The notes: generated by a model from the letters alone, not told the origin. Shown: positions 1 to 7,178, counted from the stretch's first letter. The stretch is 16,417 nt of DNA from DATFQI01 sp035264365 (GCA_035264365.1 DATFQI010000048.1:1-16417); one strand, 5' to 3'. Numbers and translations are program-made.

Positions 1-1
1 C

Positions 2-1975
2 GTCAAGTACCACCACGGCGCCCAGGGCACCTACCAGCTGCCCGACGACCGCTCGATCATCGTCCGGCTCGAGTCCAACCCGAGCCACCTCGAGTACGTC
101 TCGCCGGTCGTCGAGGGCGCCACGCGCGCGGTCCAGACGACCCGCCAGGGCCCGCACGCCCACCTCGACGTCAACGCGGCGATCTCGATCATCCTGCACG
201 GCGACGCGGCCTTCCCGGGCCAAGGCGTCGTGGCCGAGACCTTCAACCTGCAGGCGCTCGACGGCTACACCGTCGGCGGCGCGCTGCACCTGATCCAGAA
301 CAACCAGGTCGGCTTCACGACGGACCCCGACGACGCCCGCTCCACCCGCTGGGCCTCGGACCTCGCGAAGGGCTTCGACGTCCCGATCATCCACGTCAAC
401 GCCGACGACGTGCCGGCCTGCATCTCCGCCGTGCGGCTCGCCTTCGCGTTCCGCCAGGAGTTCGGCCACGACGTCGTGATCGACCTGATCGGCTACCGCC
501 GCTACGGCCACAACGAGGCCGACGAGCCCGCCTACACGCAGCCGGAGATGGCGGCCAAGATCAAGCAGAAGGTCGCGGTCCGCGAGATCTACGCGGGCGA
601 GCTCGTCGAGCGCGGCGTGCTCACCAAGGAGGAGTCCGACGCGCTCGCCCAGGAGATCTGGAACGGGCTCTCCGAGCGCCACCGCGAGCTCAAGGAGGAG
701 CTGTCCGCGACCGACGCCGAGCAGCCGACTGGCGGCTACGAGCTCGACCGCTCGCCCTCGCCGGAGGTCAAGACCGCCGTCTCCGCCGACCGGTTGCGCT
801 CCCTCAACGAGGAGCTGCTGCGGGTGCCGGACGGCTTCACCGTGCACCCCAAGCTGCGCAAGCAGCTCGACCGCCGGCGCGAGGCCGTCGGCAGCGAGGG
901 CGGGATCGACTGGGCCCAGGCCGAGAGCCTCGCCTACGCGTCGCTGCTGACCGAGGGCACGCCCGTGCGGCTGACCGGCCAGGACGTCGAGCGCGGCACG
1001 TTCTCGCAGCGCCACTTGGTGCTCCACGACGCCAAGACGGGCCAGCGCGTGTCGCCGATCCAGTCGCTCGCCGGCGCGCTGGCGCCGATGGAGCTGCACA
1101 ACTCGCCGCTGAGCGAGATCGCCTGCCTCGGCTTCGAGTACGGCTACTCGATGGAGGCGCCCGAGACGCTCGTGCTCTGGGAGGCGCAGTTCGGCGACTT
1201 CGTCAACTCTGCGCAGGTCGTCATCGACCAGTTCATCGTCTCCGCGCTGGCCAAGTGGGGCCAGACGACGCGCCTGACGCTGCTGCTGCCGCACGGCTAC
1301 GAGGGCTCGGGTCCGGAGCACTCGTCGGCGCGGCTCGAGCGCTTCCTGACGCTGGCCGCGGAGGGCAACATCCGCGTCGCGAACCTCACGACGCCGGCTC
1401 AGTACTTCCACCTGCTGCGCCGCCAGGCGCGCGTGGCGAAGCAGCGCCCGCTGGTGATCATGACGCCGAAGTCGCTGCTGCGCCTGCCGCAGGCGACCTC
1501 GCGGATCGAGCACCTCGCCGACGCCCGCTTCTTCCCGGTGCTGCCGGAGCCGCGCATCGACGAGTCCAAGGTCGAGCGGCTCGTGCTCTGCACCGGCAAG
1601 GTCTACTACGACCTCAAGGGCCACGCGACGCGCGAGAACAACGAGCGCGTGGCGATCTCCCGCGTCGAGCTCCTGTATCCGTTCCCGCAGGAGCAGATCA
1701 TGGAGGAGGTCGCGCGCTACCCGAACCTGCGCGAGGTCGTGTGGGCCCAGGAGGAGCCACGCAACATGGGCGCCCGCGCGCACATGTCGCCGCGCCTGCT
1801 GCAGCTGCTGCCGAGCCAGCTCGAGTTCGGCTACGTCGGCCGGCCCGAGCGTGCCAGCCCGGGCGAGGGCTATCCGGCCGCGCACACGATGGAGCAGAAC
1901 CGCATCATCCGCACCGCGCTGGATCTCTCGATCCCGGTGTCCGTGAACCCGGTCAAGCTGCCGGGCGAGCGCTAG
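2..1975 (+). CDS. sucA: 2-oxoglutarate dehydrogenase E1 component, C-terminal part (5' end outside window)
   Basis: This is the thiamine-diphosphate-dependent E1 subunit that decarboxylates 2-oxoglutarate in the TCA cycle and passes succinyl to the lipoyl E2 partner. The frame is open from the first bases and gives 657 residues before TAG at 1973. In order one sees NPSHLEYVSPVVEG (about 26-39), HGDAAFPGQG (66-75), NNQVGFTT (about 101-108) and GYRRYGHNEADEP, which belong to the ThDP/Mg-binding half. FSQRH, NSPLSE and EAQFGDFVNSAQ follow in the transketolase-like pyrimidine half. These are family signatures of OGDH E1, not of pyruvate dehydrogenase. In many actinobacteria this protein (Kgd) is fused to an N-terminal E2-like domain; the missing start prevents deciding that here. 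No E2 gene follows. The next gene starts 112 bp downstream with its own strong ribosome site, so it looks separate. Confidence 0.96.
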   Translation, partial: VKYHHGAQGTYQLPDDRSIIVRLESNPSHLEYVSPVVEGATRAVQTTRQGPHAHLDVNAAISIILHGDAAFPGQGVVAETFNLQALDGYTVGGALHLIQNNQVGFTTDPDDARSTRWASDLAKGFDVPIIHVNADDVPACISAVRLAFAFRQEFGHDVVIDLIGYRRYGHNEADEPAYTQPEMAAKIKQKVAVREIYAGELVERGVLTKEESDALAQEIWNGLSERHRELKEELSATDAEQPTGGYELDRSPSPEVKTAVSADRLRSLNEELLRVPDGFTVHPKLRKQLDRRREAVGSEGGIDWAQAESLAYASLLTEGTPVRLTGQDVERGTFSQRHLVLHDAKTGQRVSPIQSLAGALAPMELHNSPLSEIACLGFEYGYSMEAPETLVLWEAQFGDFVNSAQVVIDQFIVSALAKWGQTTRLTLLLPHGYEGSGPEHSSARLERFLTLAAEGNIRVANLTTPAQYFHLLRRQARVAKQRPLVIMTPKSLLRLPQATSRIEHLADARFFPVLPEPRIDESKVERLVLCTGKVYYDLKGHATRENNERVAISRVELLYPFPQEQIMEEVARYPNLREVVWAQEEPRNMGARAHMSPRLLQLLPSQLEFGYVGRPERASPGEGYPAAHTMEQNRIIRTALDLSIPVSVNPVKLPGER

Positions 1976-2026
1976 CCAGCTCGCACGTCGCGTTGCAGCC
2001 CTGACCTCCGGTTCGGAGCACCGCAA

Positions 2027-2043
2027 CCGGAACGGGGTTCCGG
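2027..2043 (+). terminator. GC-rich hairpin after the E1 gene, possible weak terminator
   Basis: CCGGAAC (2027-2033) and GTTCCGG (2037-2043) form a perfect 7-bp stem with a 3-base GGG loop, 52 bases after the E1 stop codon. An overlapping alternative stem pairs TCCGGTT (2007-2013) with AACCGGA (2025-2031). No T-tract follows, so intrinsic termination is uncertain. The two mutually exclusive stems could equally be a mild attenuating structure in front of the next gene. Confidence 0.35.
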
Positions 2044-2076
2044 GTGTCGCAAGGGAAGGACGGACCAACTTCTCTC

Positions 2077-2082
2077 AGGAGG
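2077..2082 (+). promoter_or_regulatory. Strong Shine-Dalgarno for the exported protein
   Basis: AGGAGG lies 5 bases before ATG 2088. It is one of the few full consensus ribosome sites in the window and fixes the start. It also shows that this mRNA has a leader, unlike the leaderless-type genes elsewhere in the window. Confidence 0.8.
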
Positions 2083-2087
2083 CACCC

Positions 2088-2825
2088 ATGAAGCGACGTT
2101 CCCCAGGGCTCTACGTGATCGCGGCGGCACTGATCCTCGCGATCGGCGTCCCCTCGGCCGCGGTGGGCTTCGGCGAGGGCCGCGACGCCAAGCTCGGCAA
2201 GCGCAACCCGAGCAGCGGCTCGCTGACGCGCGAGACGCAGATCATCGCCAACAACGGCTCCTACGGCACGCGCCAGTCCAACAAGCGCAACGGCGAGGGC
2301 GGCGGCGCCATCTACGGCTGCCGCTCCGAGGCCGGCAAGGAGCCGTGCGTGCGCGCCAACAACCTCAAGGGCGGCCGTGCGTTCGAGTTCGCGACCGTCG
2401 GCAAGGAGGCCGGCTTCATCCAGGTCGGCGACACCAGCGCCCCGCCGTTCTCGACGAACGCCACGGGCAAGGTGACCAACCTCGACGCCGACAAGGTCGA
2501 CGGCAAGTCCTCGGAGGAGTTCGCTTCCGCCGGCGATCTCGGCTTCGCCTCGGTCAAGGCCGACGGCACGTTCGTGGCCGGCCGCGGGGCGACCGCCTCG
2601 GCGCTCTCCAACGCCGAGCAGAACACCTACACCGTGACGTTCAACAAGGACGTCTCGAAGTGCTCGTTCACTGCGAATGCCCTCGGCGTCTCGAGCGCCA
2701 ACGGCTTCGGCGTCGAGCCCGTGGCCGGCGCGGTCACGCAGGTCCGGGTCGACCAGCAGGACGACGACGCGGGCCCGCCGCCGGTCGATCGCGGCCGCGA
2801 CTTCCACCTGCAGGCGATCTGCTGA
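2088..2825 (+). CDS. Exported protein with DADKVDGK-type motif, function unknown
   Basis: The 245-residue protein starts with a Sec-type signal peptide: MKRR, a hydrophobic core at about 8-21, and a likely cut near SAA 23-25. The mature part is rich in Gly, Asn and Thr, as in a beta-rich extracellular protein. It contains NLDADKVDGKSSEEFA at 131-146. This resembles the LDADTVDGKHASDF-like motif seen in many secreted actinobacterial and phage-tail-like proteins, whose role is not established. There are exactly four cysteines, C78/C87 and C192/C245 (the last residue), suggesting two disulfides. The start is fixed by AGGAGG at 2077. The gene ends 9 bp from the convergent DUF1028 gene. I cannot assign a function; a cell-surface or released structural protein is plausible. 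Confidence 0.85.
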   Translation: MKRRSPGLYVIAAALILAIGVPSAAVGFGEGRDAKLGKRNPSSGSLTRETQIIANNGSYGTRQSNKRNGEGGGAIYGCRSEAGKEPCVRANNLKGGRAFEFATVGKEAGFIQVGDTSAPPFSTNATGKVTNLDADKVDGKSSEEFASAGDLGFASVKADGTFVAGRGATASALSNAEQNTYTVTFNKDVSKCSFTANALGVSSANGFGVEPVAGAVTQVRVDQQDDDAGPPPVDRGRDFHLQAIC

Positions 2826-2834
2826 TCTAGCGGC

Positions 2835-3728
2835 TCAGCTCCGGCCGAGCGCCGCCCGCACGGCGGCGCCGGCCGGGGCGAAGTCCGGCGAGAGCCGGTC
2901 GAGCAGGACGAGCCAGTTCGGCTGGACCTCGGCGGCCCGCCGGACGACGTTCGCGCCCTCGTCCACCTCGCCCGCGTGGGCGATCGCGAGTCCCGCCCAG
3001 AACAGCAGCTCGTCGGAGTCGGGCGCCAGCTCGGCCGCGCGGCGGTACAGCGCGCCGGCCTCGTCGGCGCGCTCGGCGGCCATCAGCTCGTCGGCCGCGC
3101 CTGCCAGCTCGTAGGCGCGCCAGAGCCCGAGCAGGCGCTCGAGCTCCGCGAGTGGGTCGCGGTGGTCCTCCACGCGCAGGTCGATGCGGGCCCGCCACGC
3201 CTCGCCCTCCGACGGGACGACGAGCAGCGCCGCCGACTGGCGGCCGCGGACGTCGCCGCCGGCCGCCTCGCCGCCCTGCAGCGCCGCGAGCAGCCGCGCC
3301 GGCAGGTCGCCGGTGGCGGCCTCGAAGGCCGCGGACATCGCGGCGGGCACGGTCTCGCTCGCCATCATGTTGGCCTGGCAGCTCCACCTGGCGCCGGTCG
3401 CGTCGCCCGCGTGCGCGATGCAGTCCGGGCCGGTGGCGACCGCGACCCCGCCGCGCGCGTCGATGATCCCGACCTGGCGCACCGCGGCGAGCGGGTCGGC
3501 GGCGAGCAGGGCCTCCAGCGCCTCGCGTGCCGACGCGCCGGCCTCCATCCGGTCGAGCGCGTTCGGGCCGTGCGCCGGCTCCACGACCGACTGCGTCGCA
3601 ACCGCGCCGACGCCCGGGCGCGCCCAGGTGCACAGCGGGCCGACGCTGAACCAGTGCGACTGGACGGCGGCGCCGAGCTCGCCGGTGTCGGGGTCGAGGG
3701 CGACGATCGAGTACGTGCCGTGGCGCAT
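2835..3728 (-). CDS. DUF1028 family protein with C-terminal helical-repeat tail
   Basis: The 297-residue protein opens with the DUF1028 pattern: TYSIVALDPDTGELGAAVQS, then GVGAVATQSVVEP, with VGIIDARGGVAVATG and the GxxxSCQANMM region further on. DUF1028 has an Ntn-hydrolase-like fold; its substrate is not known to me. After about residue 205 the chain becomes Ala/Leu-rich helices (LAELERLLGLWRAYELAG, then ADEAGALYRRAAELAPDSDE) resembling one or two TPR units. ATG 3728 fits the family start, and a TATCCT box sits 8 bases upstream, so the mRNA is probably leaderless. There is no signal peptide, so it is probably cytoplasmic. It is divergent from the alkyltransferase-like gene with only 20 bp between start codons and convergent with the exported-protein gene. 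Confidence 0.9.
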   Translation of the reverse strand: MRHGTYSIVALDPDTGELGAAVQSHWFSVGPLCTWARPGVGAVATQSVVEPAHGPNALDRMEAGASAREALEALLAADPLAAVRQVGIIDARGGVAVATGPDCIAHAGDATGARWSCQANMMASETVPAAMSAAFEAATGDLPARLLAALQGGEAAGGDVRGRQSAALLVVPSEGEAWRARIDLRVEDHRDPLAELERLLGLWRAYELAGAADELMAAERADEAGALYRRAAELAPDSDELLFWAGLAIAHAGEVDEGANVVRRAAEVQPNWLVLLDRLSPDFAPAGAAVRAALGRS

Positions 3729-3736
3729 GGCGCGCG

Positions 3737-3742
3737 AGGATA
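3737..3742 (-). promoter_or_regulatory. -10 box for leaderless DUF1028 transcript
   Basis: On the minus strand TATCCT is followed by exactly 8 bases and then ATG 3728. This matches the TANNNT-N8-start pattern seen before several genes here. No -35 hexamer is evident. The box overlaps the GAGGA ribosome site (3736-3740) of the divergent gene at 3749. Confidence 0.6.
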
Positions 3743-3748
3743 TCCCGC

Positions 3749-4015
3749 ATGGCCACGCGCGAAGAGCTCGTCCTCGAACGCATCCGCGAGACCCCGGAGG
3801 GCTTCGTACGGGCCTACGGCGACGTCTCCCCCGGCGCGCCGCGCTTCGCCGGCACGGTGCTGTCGGGCAACCACGACCCGGACCTGCCGTGGTGGCGGAT
3901 CGTGCGCGCGGACGGCTCACTTGCGAAGGGCGCCCGTCAGCGCGCGCTGCTCGACGCCGAGGGTGTCCCGTTCCGGGGCGAGCGCGTCGACATGCGGATC
4001 GCGCGGCTGCTCTGA
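3749..4015 (+). CDS. Alkyltransferase-like (ATL/MGMT-family) DNA-repair protein
   Basis: This 88-residue protein is the DNA-binding winged-helix domain of O6-alkylguanine-DNA alkyltransferase without the transfer function. The family layout is clear: RIRETPEGFVRAYGDVS (about 11-27), then LPWWRIVRADGSLAKG (46-61). The PCHR active site of true transferases reads P47-W48-W49-R50, so the acceptor cysteine is replaced by tryptophan. ATL proteins bind O6-alkylguanine, flip it out and mark it for nucleotide excision repair; that role is assigned by family. ATG 3749 has GAGGA at 3736-3740, 8 bases upstream. Its promoter must lie inside the divergent DUF1028 coding region, since only 20 bp separate the start codons. 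At 88 residues it is slightly short for the family but complete. Confidence 0.9.
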   Translation: MATREELVLERIRETPEGFVRAYGDVSPGAPRFAGTVLSGNHDPDLPWWRIVRADGSLAKGARQRALLDAEGVPFRGERVDMRIARLL

Positions 4016-4067
4016 CCGCACCGCCCGCCATGATCCCGTGTTGTGGGAGCGTCGGCTGAGCGAGCGT

Positions 4068-4072
4068 GGAGG
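4068..4072 (+). promoter_or_regulatory. Shine-Dalgarno that selects GTG 4078
   Basis: GGAGG ends 5 bases before GTG 4078 and overlaps the alternative in-frame GTG at 4066, which itself lacks a ribosome site. This favours the later start, which also gives a cleaner signal peptide (MKRGRMVAAG). Confidence 0.7.
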
Positions 4073-4077
4073 ACCGG

Positions 4078-5859
4078 GTGAAGCGCGGGCGGATGGTGGC
4101 GGCTGGTGTCGCGGTGGCGTGCGGGGCGGTGGGCGTGGCGGCGCTCGGCCAGGCCCAGGTCGCGCCCGACCGCGCGACGGCGTTCCCGATGCCGGGCTCG
4201 CCCGTCGCGCTCCCGGGGACGCAGATCTCCCTCCGCGGCGCGGCTCCGGACAAGATCGGCGCCGTCGAGGTCAGCGGCTCGCGCTCCGGCGCGCACCCCG
4301 GCGAGCTGCGCCCGCATCCGGACGGCCAGGGCGCGAGCTTCGTGCCACAGAGCCCGTTCGCACAGGGCGAGACGGTGACCGTCCGCACCTCGCTCGACAT
4401 CCCCGGGGGGCGTGACGGCGACTTCACGTTCACGGTCGCGCGCCGCCCGTCGCCGGCCTCCGGCGGCGACGGCACGCTCAAGCTCCCGCCGCTGCCGCCG
4501 GCGGCGATCGACCACTTCCGCTCGCGGCCGGGCATGGAGGCGCCGGTCGTGCGCATCAACCGGCGCGCCGGCAGGACCCAGAGCGGCCTGATCTTCCTCG
4601 CCCCCTTCTCCCCCAAGGGCAGCCCGCGCCCGGACGGTCCGCTGATCACCGACAACCGCGGCGACCTCGTGTGGTTCAAGCCGGTCCGCCGCGGCACCGC
4701 GGTCACCGACCTCAAGGTCCAGGAGCTCGACGGCGAGCCCGTGATCACCTGGTGGGAGGGCCGCTTCGCGATCGGCTGGGGCTACGGCGAGTACAAGGTG
4801 TTCGACGGCGACTACCACCAGGTCGCCTCCATCAAGCCCGCCAACGGGCTCACCTCCGACCTGCACGACATGCAGCTGACCGACCGCGGCACCGCCCTGC
4901 TGCTCTCCTACGACCGCATCAAGCGCGACCTGCGCTTCGTCGGCGGCGTGCGCCACGGCCGCCTGGTCGACAACGTCGTGCAGGAGGTCGACCTCGCGAC
5001 CGGCGCGGTGCTGTTCGAGTGGCACAGCGTCGGCCAGGTGCCGCTGACCGACAGCATGTCGCGGCCCGAGGGCCCGCGGTCGTGGGACTACTTCCACGTG
5101 AACTCCGTCGAGGAGGACACAGACGGGAACCTGATCGTCTCCGGACGCAACACGTGCGCGCTCTACAAGCTGGACCGCGCCACGGGCGAGATCGTCTGGC
5201 AGCTCGGCGGCAAGGGCGGCGACTTCAAGCTGGGCAAGGGCGCCCGCTTCTGCTTCCAGCACGACGCGCGCCGCGCCGGCCCCGGCCGGATCTCGCTGTT
5301 CGACAACTCCGCCGGTCCGCCGGTGCTGCGCAAGCAGTCGCGCGGCCTGGTGCTCGGCGTCGACGAGTCCGCGAAGACCGCGCGGGTCGTGCACCAGTAC
5401 GAGCATCCCAGCGGGATCTCCGCGCCCAACCAGGGCTCCACGCGCGTGCAGCCCAACGGCAACGTGTTCGTCGGCTGGGGCGCCGCGGCGGTGTTCTCGG
5501 AGTTCTCTTCGAGCGGGCGGCTGCTGTTCGACGGCCGCCTGACGCGCGGCAAGGGCAACTACCGCGCGATCCGCGAGCGCTGGACCGGCACGCCCACGAC
5601 GAAGCCGGCTATCGCCGCACACCGCACGCGCGCCGGGCGAATGCTCGTCTACGCGAGCTGGAACGGCGCGACCGAGGTCGCCCGCTGGCAGGTGCTCGCC
5701 GGCGGCGCGTCGCGCCTGCGCGGCGTCGCGTCGAAGGCGCGCAGCGGGTTCGAGACCGAGATCGCCGCCAAGTCGGGCGCGTCGCACGTCGCCGTGCGGG
5801 CGCTGGACGCGCGCGGGAACGTGCTCGGCACGTCGCGCGCAGTCCGGCCGCGCCGATAG
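4078..5859 (+). CDS. Exported arylsulfotransferase (ASST) family protein
   Basis: The 593-residue product has a signal peptide (MKRGRM, hydrophobic to about residue 22). An Ig-like N-terminal segment (about 30-130) is followed by a beta-propeller-like region with repeated strands (ITDNRGDLVWFKP, QEVDLATGAVLFEW, YKLDRATGEIVWQLGG). By motif it belongs to the arylsulfotransferase family (Arylsulfotran_2 type), which moves sulfate between phenolic compounds without PAPS. Four residues line up with the catalytic set of E. coli AssT: H263 (LHDMQ), H340 (FHVNSVEE), R357 (SGRNT) and H395 (FQHDARR), the last matching the sulfated histidine. The alignment is by motif only. It probably acts outside the membrane. 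The nearest gene upstream (ATL) ends 62 bp before and is unrelated. Many actinobacterial members have unknown substrates, so true sulfotransfer is not certain. Confidence 0.85.
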   Translation: MKRGRMVAAGVAVACGAVGVAALGQAQVAPDRATAFPMPGSPVALPGTQISLRGAAPDKIGAVEVSGSRSGAHPGELRPHPDGQGASFVPQSPFAQGETVTVRTSLDIPGGRDGDFTFTVARRPSPASGGDGTLKLPPLPPAAIDHFRSRPGMEAPVVRINRRAGRTQSGLIFLAPFSPKGSPRPDGPLITDNRGDLVWFKPVRRGTAVTDLKVQELDGEPVITWWEGRFAIGWGYGEYKVFDGDYHQVASIKPANGLTSDLHDMQLTDRGTALLLSYDRIKRDLRFVGGVRHGRLVDNVVQEVDLATGAVLFEWHSVGQVPLTDSMSRPEGPRSWDYFHVNSVEEDTDGNLIVSGRNTCALYKLDRATGEIVWQLGGKGGDFKLGKGARFCFQHDARRAGPGRISLFDNSAGPPVLRKQSRGLVLGVDESAKTARVVHQYEHPSGISAPNQGSTRVQPNGNVFVGWGAAAVFSEFSSSGRLLFDGRLTRGKGNYRAIRERWTGTPTTKPAIAAHRTRAGRMLVYASWNGATEVARWQVLAGGASRLRGVASKARSGFETEIAAKSGASHVAVRALDARGNVLGTSRAVRPRR

Positions 5860-5884
5860 GCCGCCCCGCGGCGCGCCCCGCCGC

Positions 5885-5890
5885 TAGGCT
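5885..5890 (+). promoter_or_regulatory. -10 box for leaderless YjbQ transcript
   Basis: TAGGCT, then exactly 8 bases, then GTG 5899. There is no ribosome site and no recognisable -35. It lies in the 39-bp gap after the ASST gene. Confidence 0.6.
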
Positions 5891-5898
5891 GCGGCGCC

Positions 5899-6339
5899 GT
5901 GTGGCTCCAGCGCGAGATCACGCTGCGCGCGCGCCCGCGCGGCTTCCACCTCGTCACCCGCGAGGTCGCCGAGGCCCTGCCCGAGCTCGGTGAGCTGCGG
6001 GCGGGCCTGCTGCACCTGTTCATCCGCCACACCTCGGCGTCGCTGACGCTCAACGAGAACGCCTCGCCGGACGTCCGCGACGACTTCGAGTCGTACTTCA
6101 ACGACTCGGTCCCCGAGGACGCGCCGTACTGGACCCACACGATGGAGGGTCCCGATGACATGCCCGCGCACATCAAGGCGTCGCTGCTCGGGCACTCGCT
6201 GTCGCTGCCCGTCACGGACGGCCGGCTCGCGCTCGGCACCTGGCAGGGCATCTACCTCTGCGAGCACCGCGACCGCGGCGGCGCGCGCAGCCTGCTCGCC
6301 ACGCTGCACGGCGAGCAGTTCACGCGGGCGGCTGGCTGA
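5899..6339 (+). CDS. YjbQ/UPF0047 family protein (secondary thiamine-phosphate synthase type)
   Basis: This is a complete 146-residue member of the UPF0047/YjbQ family. The hallmark is LLHLFIRHTSASLTLNEN (37-54) with H44, followed by DDFESYF, a THTMEGPDDMPAHIKASLLG stretch and the C-terminal GTWQGIYLCEHRD. The conserved histidines form the presumed metal-binding site. Some members show weak thiamine-phosphate synthase activity, the basis of the database name; the physiological role is unknown. The start is GTG 5899, chosen because it fits the family length and because TAGGCT sits 8 bases before it. The last 20 bp overlap the 3' end of the convergent VOC gene, so the two transcripts are complementary at their ends. 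Confidence 0.9.
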   Translation: MWLQREITLRARPRGFHLVTREVAEALPELGELRAGLLHLFIRHTSASLTLNENASPDVRDDFESYFNDSVPEDAPYWTHTMEGPDDMPAHIKASLLGHSLSLPVTDGRLALGTWQGIYLCEHRDRGGARSLLATLHGEQFTRAAG

Positions 6340-7108
6340 CCGAGAACGCGGCGCCCTCCGGGTCGGCGAGCACGGCGCTGCGGAACGGTGGCCGGTCGTG
6401 GACGCCCACCAGCGCGCGGCCGCCCAGCTCGGCGGCGCGGGCGACCGCCGCGTCGACGTCGGACACCCAGAAGTCGACGGCCCAGCCGGCGCCGCCGGCG
6501 GACTCGGCCGGAGCCATCACGGCGACGACGTCGCGCGGGACCGGTTGCTCGTCGGTGCCGCCGACGTAGCCCGGCAGCCGCAGCAGGTGCACCGGCCCCC
6601 ACGGCTCGGCCTCCCAGCCGAAGACGGCCCCGTAGAACGCCGCCGCACGTTCCGGGTCGGGCGTCTGCAGCGCGCTCATCGCCCAGGCGCCGGGCTCGTT
6701 GATCCGCTCCGCGCCGTCGCGGATGTCGGCCTCCCAGGCGCAGAAGGCCGCTCCGAGCGGGTCGGCGAGGACGGCGAAGCGGCCGGCGGGCGAGGCGTCG
6801 ACCGGCCCGTCCAGCACCGTGCCGCCGGCGGCGCGCACCCGCTCGACCGCGTCCTCGACGCGCTCGACGCGCACGTGCGTGACCCACGACGGAGCCACGC
6901 CGTCGGGGAGCGCGCCGAGGCCGGCCACGTCGGCACCGTCCAGGCGTGCCACGAGGTAGGTCCAGTCGTGCTCCTCGTCGGGGTCGTCCGAGCCGACGAA
7001 CCGCCAGCCCATCAGCCCCTCGTAGAACGCCGCCGCGGCGCGGGTGTCGGCCTGCAGGGTCTCGACCCAGCAGGGCACGCCCGCGGGATAGCTGTCTCGT
7101 GTGCTCAT
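6320..7108 (-). CDS. VOC/glyoxalase-fold protein with two domains (CFP30B-like)
   Basis: The 262-residue protein contains two tandem vicinal-oxygen-chelate modules. The first starts at PCWVETLQADTRAAAAFYEG and ends near DPLGAAFCAWEAD. The second starts at WAMSALQTPDPERAAAFYGA and ends at DPEGAAFSVSQPPA. Length and domain layout match the mycobacterial 27-kDa antigen CFP30B (Rv0577) family, and I infer a similar intracellular small-molecule binding or detoxifying role; the substrate cannot be read from the sequence. ATG 7108 fits the family start. No ribosome site is visible; the best upstream hexamer (CACGAT, 7 bases before ATG) is a poor -10. It is transcribed away from the LysR gene at 7179 across a 70-bp gap, the usual arrangement of a LysR target. 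Confidence 0.9.
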   Translation of the reverse strand: MSTRDSYPAGVPCWVETLQADTRAAAAFYEGLMGWRFVGSDDPDEEHDWTYLVARLDGADVAGLGALPDGVAPSWVTHVRVERVEDAVERVRAAGGTVLDGPVDASPAGRFAVLADPLGAAFCAWEADIRDGAERINEPGAWAMSALQTPDPERAAAFYGAVFGWEAEPWGPVHLLRLPGYVGGTDEQPVPRDVVAVMAPAESAGGAGWAVDFWVSDVDAAVARAAELGGRALVGVHDRPPFRSAVLADPEGAAFSVSQPPA

Positions 7109-7140
7109 GGCGCGGATCGTGCGCCAGCCGCGGCGCCAAG

Positions 7141-7152
7141 GGAAACACTTCC
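7141..7152. promoter_or_regulatory. Candidate operator between LysR and VOC genes
   Basis: GGAA-ACAC-TTCC is a 12-bp dyad in the 70-bp divergent gap, centred about 20 bp upstream of the LysR -10 box. LysR proteins usually bind dyads of T-N11-A type in such gaps. This dyad is short and not a perfect T-N11-A, so it is only a candidate. Confidence 0.3.
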
Positions 7153-7164
7153 TCGGCCGCGATC

Positions 7165-7170
7165 TACACT
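7165..7170 (+). promoter_or_regulatory. -10 box for leaderless LysR transcript
   Basis: TACACT, then exactly 8 bases, then GTG 7179. There is no ribosome site upstream. It decides the start against the in-frame ATG at 7101, which would lie inside the divergent gene. Confidence 0.6.
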
Positions 7171-7178
7171 CCGCGACT

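Noticed and set aside
4066..4077. GTG 4066 as start of the arylsulfotransferase gene
   Set aside because: It has no ribosome site. GGAGG at 4068-4072 is well placed for GTG 4078, which also removes acidic residues from the front of the signal peptide.
3937..5787. Long open frame on the minus strand, 616 codons
   Set aside because: It is a mirror of the arylsulfotransferase gene and part of the ATL gene. Its product is low-complexity Arg/Ala/Val with no domain, typical of antisense frames in GC-rich DNA.
7101..7178. ATG 7101 as start of the LysR gene
   Set aside because: It would overlap the divergent VOC start, add 26 residues not seen in LysR proteins, and put the TACACT box inside the coding region.
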